Positions 16,533 through 26,036 are shown, counted from the stretch's first letter. The stretch: DNA of 42,437 nt from an uncultured Lachnospiraceae bacterium (GCA_900316805.1 ONEJ01000053.1:1-42437); one strand, 5' to 3'. Notes: generated by a model from the sequence alone, not told the origin. Translations and numbers: made by a program.

Positions 16533-19003
16533 TTATTTCATCTTTAGCCCTTGCTGCAGTTCCCCGAGCAGTTCTTTGTATTCTCCCATCACCTCGTCAT
16601 GATGTCCGTGAATATATGCATAATCCCCATCCTTTGCCGCCCCTTCCAGTGCTTTTGCCTTTTCTGACAATTCTTCTGCGCCAATGTAAAGGGAAGTGCT
16701 TTTCAGTGCATGGATGTAGATCTGGTAATTCTTCCAGGACTCCGCTGCATACTCCTTCGACAGTTTCTCTCTTTTGTCCTCACCCACGTAGGTTTCGATT
16801 ACCTCCAGCAGAAAGGATTCATCGTTCATGCAATAGCCCATTGCCATCGGAATATTAAGACTTGGGAAACGCCCCGCCAGGGACTTCGGTTCCTCTGTAT
16901 CAGCATGCTGTTCCACATTCTTTCGTTCCGTGTCTTTCTGCTCTGTGGTCTTCTGCTCTCCGCTCCTGATTTGTGTATCCACAGACTCCGGGTGCCCCGT
17001 CCCTGTATCCTCTTTTTTTTTATCAATTCCTCCGGCAAGTATCTGCGAAGCATTTCCATCAATTCTCTCTCCCGGATGGGCTTGGGCAGATAATTGGTAA
17101 ATCCCTCCTCCAGATAGTTTTCTTTCGCCCCCACAACTGCGTTTGCCGTCAACATGATCACCGGCGTTTCCGTATTCAGGTGATCCCCTGACTGCTGCAT
17201 GGCCTTCAATGTCTCAATTCCGTCCATATCCGGCATCATATGATCAAGAAAAATCATATCATACTTATCCCGCCGGATCATCCGCAGACACTCTTCCCCG
17301 CTGAAGGCTGTATCTACTCTGGCCTTTGTTTGTTTCAGAAAGCTTTTCGCTACCTTTAAATTCATCTCTACATCATCCACCACCAGAATTCTGGCGTCTG
17401 GTGCCAGCAGGGTGGGATCCTTTTTCTCCGCCGTATGGAGATACTTCTGGTATTTCTGGGAAAAATCACCCAGAGGTTCCTCTTTAACCACTTGCTGCGG
17501 AATGACCGCAGAGAACACAGATCCCTTCCCCGGATTCATAGCCCAGGCGAAGGGTCACCTTTCCCTTTTTGGTATATTTCACGGCATTGGACAGAAAATT
17601 ATTGATAACCTGACGGACATGAACCTCATCGCCATAAAGAACCGAGGGCACCTTGGAATCGATTTCCATTTCAAAATCCAGCTGCTTGGCATCCGCCCTG
17701 GCCTTTGTCATATTATAGCAGTCATTGAGAATCGAGAACAATTCGTATTCCACCGGAATAATTTCCATTTTTCCGGATTCGATTTTGGAAATATCCAGAA
17801 TATCGTTGACGATGGATAATAACGTCTGGCTGGCGCTCTGGATATTCTTGGCATACTCCCGGATTTCCTCTGTACTGCAGGTTTCACACTCTTTGAGCAG
17901 CATGGAATCCATACCGATAATTCCATTGATGGGCGTGCGGATTTCGTGGGACATATTTGCAAGAAACCGGCTTTTGGCCACGTTGGCGGCAATGGCATCA
18001 TTTTTGGCCTGTTCCACAAATTTCACATGCTCCCTCATCATCTGACGCATATAGATAATCAGGGTAATCACTGCAAAAATACATACCCCATACCGGCTTG
18101 CCATTCCCAGATCTCCTATTTTTATAGTATAAGTTCTCAGAAGATCGATCGCTCCGCCCAGGATCATGCTGACAGCGCCGATAAAATGGATACTGGTCTC
18201 AATGTTCTTCTCTTTTCCGGCATTCCCTCATAGCAGTAGGCTTCAAAAAAGAGAGGCGCCGTCATCAGAATGATAAAGACAAGATTGGAGCACAATGTCT
18301 GGTTTCCATAAAACACCTCCGGAACCTTTGTCTCAATCATGTAGTATAAGCTCATAAGCAGCAGATAAATACCCAGATACTCGATGCCCCCCGTCTCTTT
18401 CTGGGACATTCTCTGTACAATTGCCAGCGCCAGAAGGATCATGGCAACAATTAAGACGATGGCCGTCAAAGTCAGTGCCAAAGCCTTCTGCTTGATGAAA
18501 TGAAGAATTGCCACATCTCTCTTTGCAAAGCTCATCCCCGAAATATAGGTGGCATAGTCTGCGTAGGGGGAACTCATCTCGATCTGTATCTCCCCGGCTT
18601 CGCAGTCCCTGGGTATATCGGCAAACACCATCACACTTCCCGGTGTGCTGCCGAAGAGTCTCTTGTCATTCAGACCGAAGGTGTAGATTGGCCTGCCGTC
18701 CACAGTAATTCTCAATGTCTTATCAGCAGATAAAAAGGTAAGGGTCTCTCCCCAGAATTTTCTCGGAATGGTATTGGTTATAATTATTTTTTCCCCGGGC
18801 CGGCTGGTGTCATTGTGGGGCAGTTTCTGAAGCTGCTGCCGGCTGCCATCTTCCCTGACCAGTTCCCAGCCGGTGTTAAAGGGCTGGACATTGCCCCTGG
18901 CCAGAGTCATGTCGTCCACACTGGCCGTCGTCAGGACAACCACGATCACTGCCAGCTGTACCAGAAAGATCATCCATATGACTTTCGCGTACTTCTTTAC
19001 CAT
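16533..19003 (-). pseudogene. Second hybrid histidine kinase, broken by two frameshifts and a deletion
   Basis: Pieces of one kinase lie in order in different frames. 18.2-19.0 kb: signal/TM start, a 7TMR-DISM-like extracellular domain and membrane helices, ending out of frame at '[12 protein letters not shown]'. 17.5-18.2 kb: the last helix, HisKA '[18 protein letters not shown]' and the beginning of HATPase to '[13 protein letters not shown]'. 16.8-17.5 kb: resumption at '[12 protein letters not shown]', then a receiver with 'FLDHMMPDMDG'. 16.5-17.0 kb: an Hpt domain 'IHALKSTSLYIGAEEL'. The lesions are a 1-base shift near 18215, loss of the ATP-binding core of HATPase near 17555, and a shift at a run of nine A near 17013-17021. 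Without the HATPase core it cannot be a kinase. Confidence 0.8.
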
Positions 19004-19051
19004 ACCTGAATACCTCTTTATCTTCTGCTTTGCGTTTTTGATTTTATGTTC

Positions 19052-19070
19052 TCATTATACAGTATCTTTC
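19052..19070 (-). promoter_or_regulatory. Promoter -10 region of the broken kinase; copy 1 of a 19-bp direct repeat
   Basis: On the minus strand GAAAGATACTG runs into TATAATGA, with TATAAT at 19054-19059, about 50 bp before the kinase start. The 19-bp stretch 19052-19070 is identical to 20339-20357, which sits in the same position before rlmD. No good -35 is visible. Confidence 0.5.
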
Positions 19071-19114
19071 CGGAAAAATCATCCCAAAACCCTAAAATAC
19101 GCCATTTCTGGTAA

Positions 19115-20281
19115 TTATTTACAGTTTTTTGACATCCATATTACTGTTTCTATATGGCGTGTAAAGGGAAACATATCATATGGCGTGCATTCCTCCATGT
19201 GGTATCCATGCTTCGTCAGATATTTGAGATCTCTCGCCAGCGTATCCGGCCCGCAGGAGACATAAACCACCCGCCCCGGTGCCAGCTTGACCACCGAAGA
19301 AAGAAATGCCTCGTCACTGCCGCTGCGGGGCGGATCCATAATGACCACATCTGCCTTCTCTCCCCGGGCAGCCATGTCCACCATGAATTTTCCCGCATCC
19401 TCATGATAGAAACGGATATTGGAAATGTCGTTTCGCTTCGCATTGATAATGGCATCAGAAATTGCATCACGATTTAATTCTACGCCAATTACCTTATCCG
19501 CAGAGCGACTGGCAATCAGCCCGATGGTCCCCGTACCGCAGTAAGCATCGATCACCGTCTCCTTTCCCGTCAGGCCTGCGTATTCGATTGCCTTCTGATA
19601 GAGAAGTTCTGTCTGCTCGGGATTTACCTGGTAGAAGGAGGTAGGAGAAATGCGGAAAGTGCAGTCGCACAGTTCATCTTCAATATATCCCTTTCCATAT
19701 ACTGTAATGTTTCTTTCCCCCAGCACCATGCTGGTCCGTCGTTCATTGATGTTGATGACTACCGTACTGATATCCGGGTGTACCTTCCTGAGTGCCTTGA
19801 CAAAATTATTCTTGGAGGGCAGGATCGGCGATGCCAGCACCAGCACCACCATGATCTGTCCGCTGTGATAGCCTTTGCGCACCAGCACATGGCGCAGCAG
19901 CCCATACCCGGTGTCCTCATCGTAGGTCTTGATCCGGAAGGATCGAAGCATGCCCTTAATGTCCCGGATGATGGCATCCGCCTCTTCATTTTCAATCAGG
20001 CAGCTCTCAATATCCACCACATCATGGGACTTTTTCTCGTAAACGCCTGCCACGATCTGCCCGCGGCGTGTACAGTCAAAGGCTGCCTGCACCTTGTGCC
20101 GGTAATGATAGGGATCATCCATTCCCACGATAGGATTCACCTTCCCAAAAGGCTTCATCAGTTTCTTCATATATGCCTGCTTTTTCTCCAGCTGTTCCTC
20201 ATAAGATATTCCCTGGTAATCACAGCCTCCGCACTTTTTGGCATAGGGACATGTCTTCATTTCCGATTGTTTTGTCTTCAT
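19115..20281 (-). CDS. rlmD: 23S rRNA (uracil-5-)-methyltransferase, RlmD/RumA family
   Basis: This SAM-dependent m5U methyltransferase of the TrmA/RlmD family acts on 23S rRNA. The iron-sulfur cysteines are in 'CPYAKKCGGCDYQ' near the N-terminus plus the fourth in 'IESCLIE'. The SAM motif is 'VIDAYCGTGTIGLIAS', followed by 'DVVIMDPPRSG', and the catalytic cysteine is in 'VVYVSCGPDTLARDL'. No N-terminal TRAM domain is present, unlike many relatives. I chose the ATG at 20281 (388 residues) because AAAGGA precedes it at normal spacing; an in-frame ATG at 20320 adds 13 residues but lacks a ribosome site. The exact uridine (1939 or 747) cannot be told from sequence alone. Confidence 0.85.
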   Translation of the reverse strand: MKTKQSEMKTCPYAKKCGGCDYQGISYEEQLEKKQAYMKKLMKPFGKVNPIVGMDDPYHYRHKVQAAFDCTRRGQIVAGVYEKKSHDVVDIESCLIENEEADAIIRDIKGMLRSFRIKTYDEDTGYGLLRHVLVRKGYHSGQIMVVLVLASPILPSKNNFVKALRKVHPDISTVVININERRTSMVLGERNITVYGKGYIEDELCDCTFRISPTSFYQVNPEQTELLYQKAIEYAGLTGKETVIDAYCGTGTIGLIASRSADKVIGVELNRDAISDAIINAKRNDISNIRFYHEDAGKFMVDMAARGEKADVVIMDPPRSGSDEAFLSSVVKLAPGRVVYVSCGPDTLARDLKYLTKHGYHMEECTPYDMFPFTRHIETVIWMSKNCK

Positions 20282-20338
20282 ACTTTTTCCTTTCATACCC
20301 GAAAACAAGCCTTTTGCCATGTTTACGGTTTAATAGTT

Positions 20339-20357
20339 TCATTATACAGTATCTTTC
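20339..20357 (-). promoter_or_regulatory. Promoter -10 region of rlmD; copy 2 of a 19-bp direct repeat
   Basis: This stretch is identical to 19052-19070. TATAAT on the minus strand is at 20341-20346, overlapping the last codons of the upstream secreted-protein gene and lying about 60 bp before the chosen rlmD start. The two copies flank rlmD in the same orientation. Confidence 0.5.
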
Positions 20358-21115
20358 AGAAGCTCGTACCCTTTCCCTGCAGGAAGAGTCATTGTGATGT
20401 TTCCGGAATTGCTGACCTTGTAAGTGGTTCCATTAACCAAAACATATTCTCCGGTTTTGGCATCAAGCTCCATCACCCGAAGTTTTGTCCCGCTAGTAAG
20501 ATTTTTGGCATCCGTCTTAATGGTATAAGTTTTATCCGCGGCAGAAACTGTGGCTGTAATCGTAACAGCTTTGGTTCCTGCTGCTTCCGTAATCTGGGAA
20601 ACAACTGCTGCTGACAGGCTTCCCTTCACGCCGTTCTTACTGCCGGTTCCTGAAACAGATGCCTCCGCCATGGCACTGATCGTCTTTCCCTTGGCATCTT
20701 TCTCTGCTTTTACGGTTACAGATGTTTTGCTGTCGGCTTTTGCAATCACTGATTCCACAGTGGAACCGGTCACATTTCCATCTTTGTCCACCTTCGTTGT
20801 GGTGGTCTGCTCCACGTCTTTTCCGGCTGTATTTGTAACAGTCTCTGTCTTTGTTTCCGTTTCTGCCGGCTTTGTACTGCTATCTCCGCTTCCCGGTGTG
20901 GTTGGGGTTGTGGTTCCTTCCCCCGGCTGCTGAGCTGCCTCATGCAGTTGTCCGTATTCTCCCTTTCTGCCGCCTTCGTATACCTGATTAATAATCAGAT
21001 GATCCGGTAAATCATCTGCATATACAACCTGTGCCCTCGAAACCGGAATCCCTGATGCGGTAAGGGCTGCTGCCAATAAAATGGCCGTTTTACGTGTCCA
21101 TTTGGAATTTATCAT
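20342..21115 (-). CDS. Small secreted Ser/Thr-rich protein, possibly a shortened lamin-tail-domain protein
   Basis: The 257-residue product has a signal peptide ('ILLAAALTASGIPVSRAQ', cleavage near 28-33). After it comes 'HLIINQVYEGGRKGEYG', which looks like the first strand of a lamin-tail domain found at the start of many secreted nucleases. The rest of that domain is missing. A Thr/Pro-rich linker (about 65-100) follows, then a repeat-poor beta-rich region and a C-terminal unit 'LRVMELDAKTGEYVLVNGTTYKV' up to 'LPAGKGYELL'. There is no sortase motif or membrane anchor. AGGAG precedes the ATG. I cannot assign a function; an internal deletion that fused the signal and first strand to a C-terminal surface domain would explain the layout. 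Confidence 0.6.
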   Translation of the reverse strand: MINSKWTRKTAILLAAALTASGIPVSRAQVVYADDLPDHLIINQVYEGGRKGEYGQLHEAAQQPGEGTTTPTTPGSGDSSTKPAETETKTETVTNTAGKDVEQTTTTKVDKDGNVTGSTVESVIAKADSKTSVTVKAEKDAKGKTISAMAEASVSGTGSKNGVKGSLSAAVVSQITEAAGTKAVTITATVSAADKTYTIKTDAKNLTSGTKLRVMELDAKTGEYVLVNGTTYKVSNSGNITMTLPAGKGYELLKDTV

Positions 21116-21261
21116 GCTTTTTCTCCTTTATAATGATTTTTTATCATCATAATCAACCATTGTAAAATCCACTATCCTGCCTTTGTAAATTTACCGTAAT
21201 GGTTCCGTATCAGTCATTCCGGTTTCCGGCACCACCATCAGTAATGTAAATATCATCAGGA

Positions 21262-22497
21262 TCATTGTATGCACGCTGCATCATCCACAACCTGAAAAAT
21301 ATAGAATTTGAGATAATAGCTCTCATCCGCTGCCCACAAAATCGGATGATCCGGTGCCTGGGTGCGGAATTCCACCTGCCGCAGCCTCTTATGGGCCGAT
21401 CTTGCAGCCTCCTTAATGGTCTTTGCAAACAGCTCCTGGGTCATGAAGTGGGAGCAGGAACAGGTAGCCAGATAACCGCCATCCTTCACCAACTTTAAGC
21501 CCTTCATGTTGATCTCACGATATCCCTTAATGGCATTCTTCGTAGCTTCTCTGGACTTGGTAAACGCCGGAGGGTCTAGGATTACCACATCATATTGCTC
21601 CCCACAAGCCGCCAGCTTCGGAAGCTCGTCCAGCACATTGGCACAGCGGAAATGTACCGTTTCTGTCAGACCGTTTCTCTTTGCATTCTCTGTGGCCTGT
21701 GCGACGGCATACTCGGAGATATCAAGCCCCGTAACCTCCGATGCCCCTGCAATTCCCGCATTTAACGCGAAGGTTCCCATATGGGTAAAGCAGTCCAGTA
21801 CCTTTTTTCCTCTGCAGATGCGCTGCATGGCCAGACGGTTGTACTTCTGGTCTAAGAAAAAGCCGGTTTTCTGCCCATTCACCACATCTACCATGTAGCG
21901 AACTCCATTTTCCACGATTTCCACATCCGTATCAAAAGGGTCTCCGATAAAATCCTTTACTTTCGGAAGTCCCTCCTTCTTCCGCTCGTTGGCATCGCTG
22001 CGCTCATAGACACCCCGGATAGAAATTCCATCCTCAGCCAGAATGTCCTTCAATAGTGAAACGATTGTTTCCTTAAACTGCTCCATGCCAAGGGCAAGGC
22101 ACTGCACCACAAGAACATCTGCGTATTTGTCCACCACCAGTCCCGGAAGAAAATCCGCTTCACCGAAGACCATGCGGCAGGCCAGAAGATCCTGCTCTGC
22201 CATCACTGTTTTACGGTAATTCCATGCATTGATAAGGCGCATACGGAGAAAAGCCTCATCGATTTCCTGATCCGCGTGCCGTGTCATAAGCCGGATACGA
22301 ATCTTGGAGTTCTGGTTGATAAAGCCCCGTCCCATGGGATAGCCGTCAAAATCGTGTACGGTCACCAGATCCCCGTTATGGAATCTGCCGGTAATGGTGT
22401 CGATCTCATTATCATAAATCCAGAGGCCTCCGGCCTTCACGGTACGGCCCTCACCTTTTTTTAATGTCACAATTGTATGATTTTCCAATGTCTGCAT
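21262..22497 (-). CDS. rlmI: 23S rRNA m5C methyltransferase, RlmI family (PUA + Rossmann)
   Basis: The 411-residue protein has an N-terminal PUA domain ('VTLKKGEGRTVKAGGLWIYDNEI', residues about 10-75), a central RlmI-like domain with 'GLVVDKYADVLVVQC', and a C-terminal Rossmann methyltransferase. Its SAM motif is 'KKVLDCFTHMGTFALNAG', with 'YDVVILDPPAFTK' and the cysteine pair in 'GYLATCSCSHFM'. This matches RlmI, which methylates a 23S rRNA cytosine (C1962 in E. coli). 'NGQKTGFFLDQKYNR' is another family mark. AAGGA sits just before the ATG. It stands alone on the minus strand, divergent from cstA. Confidence 0.9.
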   Translation of the reverse strand: MQTLENHTIVTLKKGEGRTVKAGGLWIYDNEIDTITGRFHNGDLVTVHDFDGYPMGRGFINQNSKIRIRLMTRHADQEIDEAFLRMRLINAWNYRKTVMAEQDLLACRMVFGEADFLPGLVVDKYADVLVVQCLALGMEQFKETIVSLLKDILAEDGISIRGVYERSDANERKKEGLPKVKDFIGDPFDTDVEIVENGVRYMVDVVNGQKTGFFLDQKYNRLAMQRICRGKKVLDCFTHMGTFALNAGIAGASEVTGLDISEYAVAQATENAKRNGLTETVHFRCANVLDELPKLAACGEQYDVVILDPPAFTKSREATKNAIKGYREINMKGLKLVKDGGYLATCSCSHFMTQELFAKTIKEAARSAHKRLRQVEFRTQAPDHPILWAADESYYLKFYIFQVVDDAACIQ

Positions 22498-22509
22498 TCC
22501 TTTTCTTTC

Positions 22510-22713
22510 CTAGATAATATTGTTGGAGGTTCTGGCACTGCACGCATTTCCTAATGCCGCGTTTTGAATGTAACCAATCCAATAATAAAAGTATACCCCA
22601 TCCGGAAACAGATTCCAAGTGGTAATACCCCTTTCTCTGGCTTTTGCATCGTGCTTCCGCCTCTGGGTATTCCAAATATAAATTATAGCTAAGATAACCA
22701 TTTTATATAGCAA
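22510..22713 (-). CDS. Doubtful small ORF upstream of rlmI
   Basis: A 67-codon frame starting MLYKMVILAIIYIWNTQRR ends 12 bp before rlmI. It has one hydrophobic stretch and then a polar part with 'DAKARERGITTWNLFPDGVYFYYW'. Codon choice is not unlike the neighbours, but no ribosome site precedes either ATG and I recognise no family. It may be a leader peptide, a gene fragment or chance. The 290-bp region between rlmI and cstA otherwise holds only the cstA promoter. Confidence 0.2.
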   Translation of the reverse strand: MLYKMVILAIIYIWNTQRRKHDAKARERGITTWNLFPDGVYFYYWIGYIQNAALGNACSARTSNNII

Positions 22714-22728
22714 ATATGGTATTTTCGG

Positions 22729-22757
22729 TTGACAGGCTGGTAAAAAGGGGCTACTAT
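22729..22757 (+). promoter_or_regulatory. Promoter of cstA
   Basis: TTGACA (22729-22734) and TACTAT (22752-22757) are 17 bp apart, with an expected start near 22764 and a leader of about 40 nt before the cstA ATG. Confidence 0.8.
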
Positions 22758-22802
22758 CTTAAGTCGAACTAAACACAATAAGATAAAGGAGTGATATTTG
22801 TT

Positions 22803-24494
22803 ATGAACGGATTAGTAATTATCCTTTTGGCCGCTTTGGTATTGATCGGCGGCTATGTCTTCTACGGAAGATTTCTCGCAAAGAAATGGGGTATTGACCC
22901 CAACGCGAAGACTCCGGCCTACACAGAGGCTGATGGTGTCGATTACGTTCCGGCTGATACCAACGTGGTATTTGGTCACCAGTTTGCATCCATCGCCGGT
23001 GCCGGTCCTATCAACGGGCCAATTCAGGCAGCTATCTTCGGATGGGTTCCGGTACTCTTATGGATCTTAATCGGTGGTGTGTTCTTCGGAGCTGTACAGG
23101 ATTTCTCCGCTATGTACGCATCTGTAAGAAACAAAGGTAAATCCATCGGTGTCATCATCGAGAAATACATCGGCAAGCTTGGAAAGCGCCTGTTCTTACT
23201 GTTTACCTGGCTGTTCTCCATCCTGGTTGTCGCAGCCTTCGCAGATGTAGTTGCCACCACCTTCAACGGCTTTGATGCCAATGGTGCAAAGGTTGCCGCT
23301 GACGGTGCCGTTGCTACTACTTCTATTTTATTTATCCTGTTCGCCGTAGCACTTGGTATGTTCCTTAAGTTTACCAGGTTCCCTGCCTGGGCTAACACCA
23401 TCGTTGCCATCGCACTGTTAGTTGGCTCAATTGCCATCGGTGTCAATGCACCGATCTACTTCAGCCGCCAGTTTTGGCTGATCTTTGTATTCATTTACAT
23501 AATGATTGCCTGCGTAACACCGGTATGGGCACTGCTTCAGCCTCGTGATTACCTGAACAGTTACCTTCTCATCGCTATGATGGCTATGGCTTTCATCGGT
23601 ATCATTATTTATAACCCGGCCATGAACCTGCCGGCATTTACCGGATTCAAGATTGTAAGTGCTTCCACCGGATCAGTATCATACCTGTTCCCGACCTTGT
23701 TTGTAACCATCGCCTGCGGTGCCGTTTCCGGTTTCCATTCACTGGTGTCTTCCGGTACAGCATCCAAGCAGATCAAGAATGAGAAGGCAATGCTTCCGGT
23801 ATCCTTCGGTGCCATGCTCTTAGAGAGTTTCTTAGCTGTCATTGCACTGGTCTGCGTAGGCTTTGCTGCAACCAGCACAGGTCTTCCGGAGGGAACTCCT
23901 GCTCAGGTATTTGCTTCTTCTATCGCAACCTTCCTTACCAAGATTGGTCTGCCGGAGAGCATTTCCTACACATTGATTACCCTTGCGGTATCTGCTTTCG
24001 CTCTGACTTCTCTGGACTCCGTTGCCCGTGTCGGCCGTCTGTCCTTCCAGGAGCTGTTCATCGATGCCGATACCGATACCAAGAATTTAAGCCCGGTTGT
24101 TAAGGTATTATCCAATACCTGGTTCGCAACCCTCCTTACGCTGGTACTTGCATTCCTGCTGGCAAAGGTTGGTTACTTAAGCATCTGGCCACTGTTTGGT
24201 TCCGCCAACCAGATGTTATCTGCCCTTGCTCTGCTTGCCTGCGCAGTATTCTTCAAGAAGACCAAGCGTCAGGGTGGTTACCTGTGGATCCCGATGTTTA
24301 TCATGCTGGGAGTTACCTTTACTGCCATTGTCTTAAAGATCCGCGACCTTGTCATTTCCCTGCAGGCACAGTTCGTCAGTGGAAACGTCATCCAGCTGAT
24401 TTTTGCGATCCTGCTTCTGATCCTCGGAATCGTGGTAGCTGTAGAGGGTCTTCGTACTCTTTTCTCTAAGAAGAAAGAGCCTGCAAACGCATAA
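22803..24494 (+). CDS. cstA: Carbon starvation protein CstA (peptide/pyruvate transporter family)
   Basis: This 563-residue membrane protein has about 15-16 hydrophobic segments. The CstA family is linked to peptide or pyruvate uptake in carbon-limited cells. Landmarks are 'NVVFGHQFASIAGAGPINGP' near residues 55-74, 'GGVFFGAVQDFSAMYASVRNKGKSIG', 'GAVSGFHSLVSSGTASKQI' and 'LSIWPLFGSANQMLSALALL'. The start at 22803 is chosen because AGGAG (22786-22790) is 12 bp before it; the in-frame GTG at 22791 directly abuts the ribosome site and cannot be used. It has its own promoter. The but gene follows 131 bp downstream with a separate promoter-like sequence. Confidence 0.93.
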   Translation: MNGLVIILLAALVLIGGYVFYGRFLAKKWGIDPNAKTPAYTEADGVDYVPADTNVVFGHQFASIAGAGPINGPIQAAIFGWVPVLLWILIGGVFFGAVQDFSAMYASVRNKGKSIGVIIEKYIGKLGKRLFLLFTWLFSILVVAAFADVVATTFNGFDANGAKVAADGAVATTSILFILFAVALGMFLKFTRFPAWANTIVAIALLVGSIAIGVNAPIYFSRQFWLIFVFIYIMIACVTPVWALLQPRDYLNSYLLIAMMAMAFIGIIIYNPAMNLPAFTGFKIVSASTGSVSYLFPTLFVTIACGAVSGFHSLVSSGTASKQIKNEKAMLPVSFGAMLLESFLAVIALVCVGFAATSTGLPEGTPAQVFASSIATFLTKIGLPESISYTLITLAVSAFALTSLDSVARVGRLSFQELFIDADTDTKNLSPVVKVLSNTWFATLLTLVLAFLLAKVGYLSIWPLFGSANQMLSALALLACAVFFKKTKRQGGYLWIPMFIMLGVTFTAIVLKIRDLVISLQAQFVSGNVIQLIFAILLLILGIVVAVEGLRTLFSKKKEPANA

Positions 24495-24499
24495 AGCGG

Positions 24500-24528
24500 T
24501 TGTATTCTCAAAATAAAAATGATAAAAT
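24500..24528 (+). promoter_or_regulatory. Promoter of but
   Basis: TTGTAT (24500-24505) and TAAAAT (24523-24528) have a 17-bp spacer. The predicted start near 24535 places the nested hairpin that follows at the beginning of the but leader. Co-transcription from cstA is also possible since no clear cstA terminator is seen before it. Confidence 0.55.
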
Positions 24529-24541
24529 ACCTTGTGAAAAG

Positions 24542-24590
24542 GTACAAGCCTTGGAACCCTGTTGTATAACAGGGTTCTAAGTAGTTGTAC
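24542..24590 (+). promoter_or_regulatory. Nested stem-loop in the but leader
   Basis: An inner perfect stem GAACCCTG (24554-24561) pairs with CAGGGTTC (24570-24577) around an 8-nt loop TTGTATAA. An outer stem GTACAA (24542-24547) pairs with TTGTAC (24585-24590), with unpaired GCCTTG and TAAGTAG between. There is no U-run, so it is not a simple terminator. It ends 35 nt before the but start. It may be a regulatory RNA, an mRNA-stabilising hairpin or a protein site. Confidence 0.5.
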
Positions 24591-24625
24591 ACATGCAATT
24601 TTTACAATAAGGAGGTCATTATCAA

Positions 24626-25966
24626 ATGGATTTTACAGAAGAATACAGACAGAAGCTCGTCTCCGCTGACGAAGCTGTGAAGGTCATCAAATCCGGTGAC
24701 TGGGTAGATTACGGCTGGTGTACCAACACCGTTGATGCATTAGACAAGGCATTGGCAAAGCGTACCGATGAACTAAAGGATGTAAAGTTAAGAGGCGGTA
24801 TCCTCTTAAAGCCCCTGGCCGTATTTGAGCGGGAGGATGCCGGTGAGCATTTCACTTGGAATTCCTGGCATATGGGCGGCTACGAGAGAAAGCTCATCAG
24901 CCGCGGCTGCTCCTTCTACGCACCGATCCGCTACTCCGAGCTTCCAAGATATTACCGTGATCTGGACTGCCCGGATGATGTGGCAATGTTCCAGGTACCC
25001 CCCATGGACAAGCATGGCTACTTTAACTTCGGTCCAAACGCTTCCCATCTTGGGGCAATGTGCGAGACCGCAAAACATATCATCGTTGAGGTCAATGAAA
25101 ATATGCCCCGCTGTCTGGGTGGCACCGAGTGCGGCATCCATATTTCCAAGGTAGACGCCATCGTGGAAGGAGACAATCCTGCTATCGCAGAGCTTGGTGC
25201 CGGCGGTCCTGCCACAGAGGTAGACAAGAAGGTGGCACAGCTGATCGTAGATCAGATTCCAAACGGTGCCTGCTTGCAGCTGGGTATCGGCGGTATGCCA
25301 AATGCTGTAGGTTCTCTTATTGCTGAGTCAGACCTGAAGGATCTGGGTGTCCACACAGAGATGTATGTAGATGCCTTCGTGGATATTGCAAAGGCCGGCA
25401 GGATTACCGGTGCCCACAAGAGCATCGACCGTTATCGTCAGGTTTATGCCTTCGCAGCCGGAACCAAGAAAATGTATGACTACCTGGATGACAACCCGGA
25501 ACTGATGAGTGCTCCGGTAGACTATACCAATGGTATCACATCCATCGCAGCCCTGGACAACTTTATCTCCATCAACAACTGCGTAGACATTGACCTTTTC
25601 GGTCAGATCAGCTCTGAGTCCTCCGGAATCAAGCAGATCAGTGGTGCAGGCGGACAGCTGGATTTCGTTATGGGTGCTTATCTGTCCAAAGGCGGCAAGA
25701 GCTTTGTCTGCTGCTCTTCTACCTTTACCGACAAGCAGGGACAGGTTCACTCCAGAATTCGTCCGACACTGGAAAATGGTTCTATCGTAACCGACACCCG
25801 TGCCAACACCCACTATGTGGTTACCGAGTACGGAATGGTAAATATCAAGGGATTATCCACATGGCAGAAGGCAGAGGCACTGATTTCTATTGCCCATCCC
25901 AACTTCCGGGATGAGCTCATTGCAGAGGCTGAAAAGATACATATCTGGAGACGTTCCAACCGATAA
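24626..25966 (+). CDS. but: Butyryl-CoA:acetate CoA-transferase
   Basis: This 446-residue family I CoA-transferase takes the last step of butyrate formation in gut Lachnospiraceae: butyryl-CoA plus acetate gives butyrate plus acetyl-CoA. The catalytic glutamate is expected at Glu245 in '[14 protein letters not shown]'. Other family blocks are '[17 protein letters not shown]', '[19 protein letters not shown]', '[22 protein letters not shown]', '[21 protein letters not shown]' and the C-terminal '[13 protein letters not shown]', all very close to Roseburia/Eubacterium But. 4-Hydroxybutyrate CoA-transferase is the nearest alternative. A strong AAGGAGGT lies before the ATG. The gene has its own promoter and structured leader and ends before a strong terminator. 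Confidence 0.93.
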   Translation: MDFTEEYRQKLVSADEAVKVIKSGDWVDYGWCTNTVDALDKALAKRTDELKDVKLRGGILLKPLAVFEREDAGEHFTWNSWHMGGYERKLISRGCSFYAPIRYSELPRYYRDLDCPDDVAMFQVPPMDKHGYFNFGPNASHLGAMCETAKHIIVEVNENMPRCLGGTECGIHISKVDAIVEGDNPAIAELGAGGPATEVDKKVAQLIVDQIPNGACLQLGIGGMPNAVGSLIAESDLKDLGVHTEMYVDAFVDIAKAGRITGAHKSIDRYRQVYAFAAGTKKMYDYLDDNPELMSAPVDYTNGITSIAALDNFISINNCVDIDLFGQISSESSGIKQISGAGGQLDFVMGAYLSKGGKSFVCCSSTFTDKQGQVHSRIRPTLENGSIVTDTRANTHYVVTEYGMVNIKGLSTWQKAEALISIAHPNFRDELIAEAEKIHIWRRSNR

Positions 25967-26000
25967 TTCACCCAATGTTCACAATTTATTCATTATGCAA

Positions 26001-26029
26001 AAAAACCCCGGATTTACCGGGGTTTTTTT
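26001..26029 (+). terminator. Rho-independent terminator after but
   Basis: CCCCGG, loop ATTTA, CCGGGG, then seven T. The A-run on the left makes it potentially bidirectional. Confidence 0.93.
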
Positions 26030-26036
26030 ATAGATT

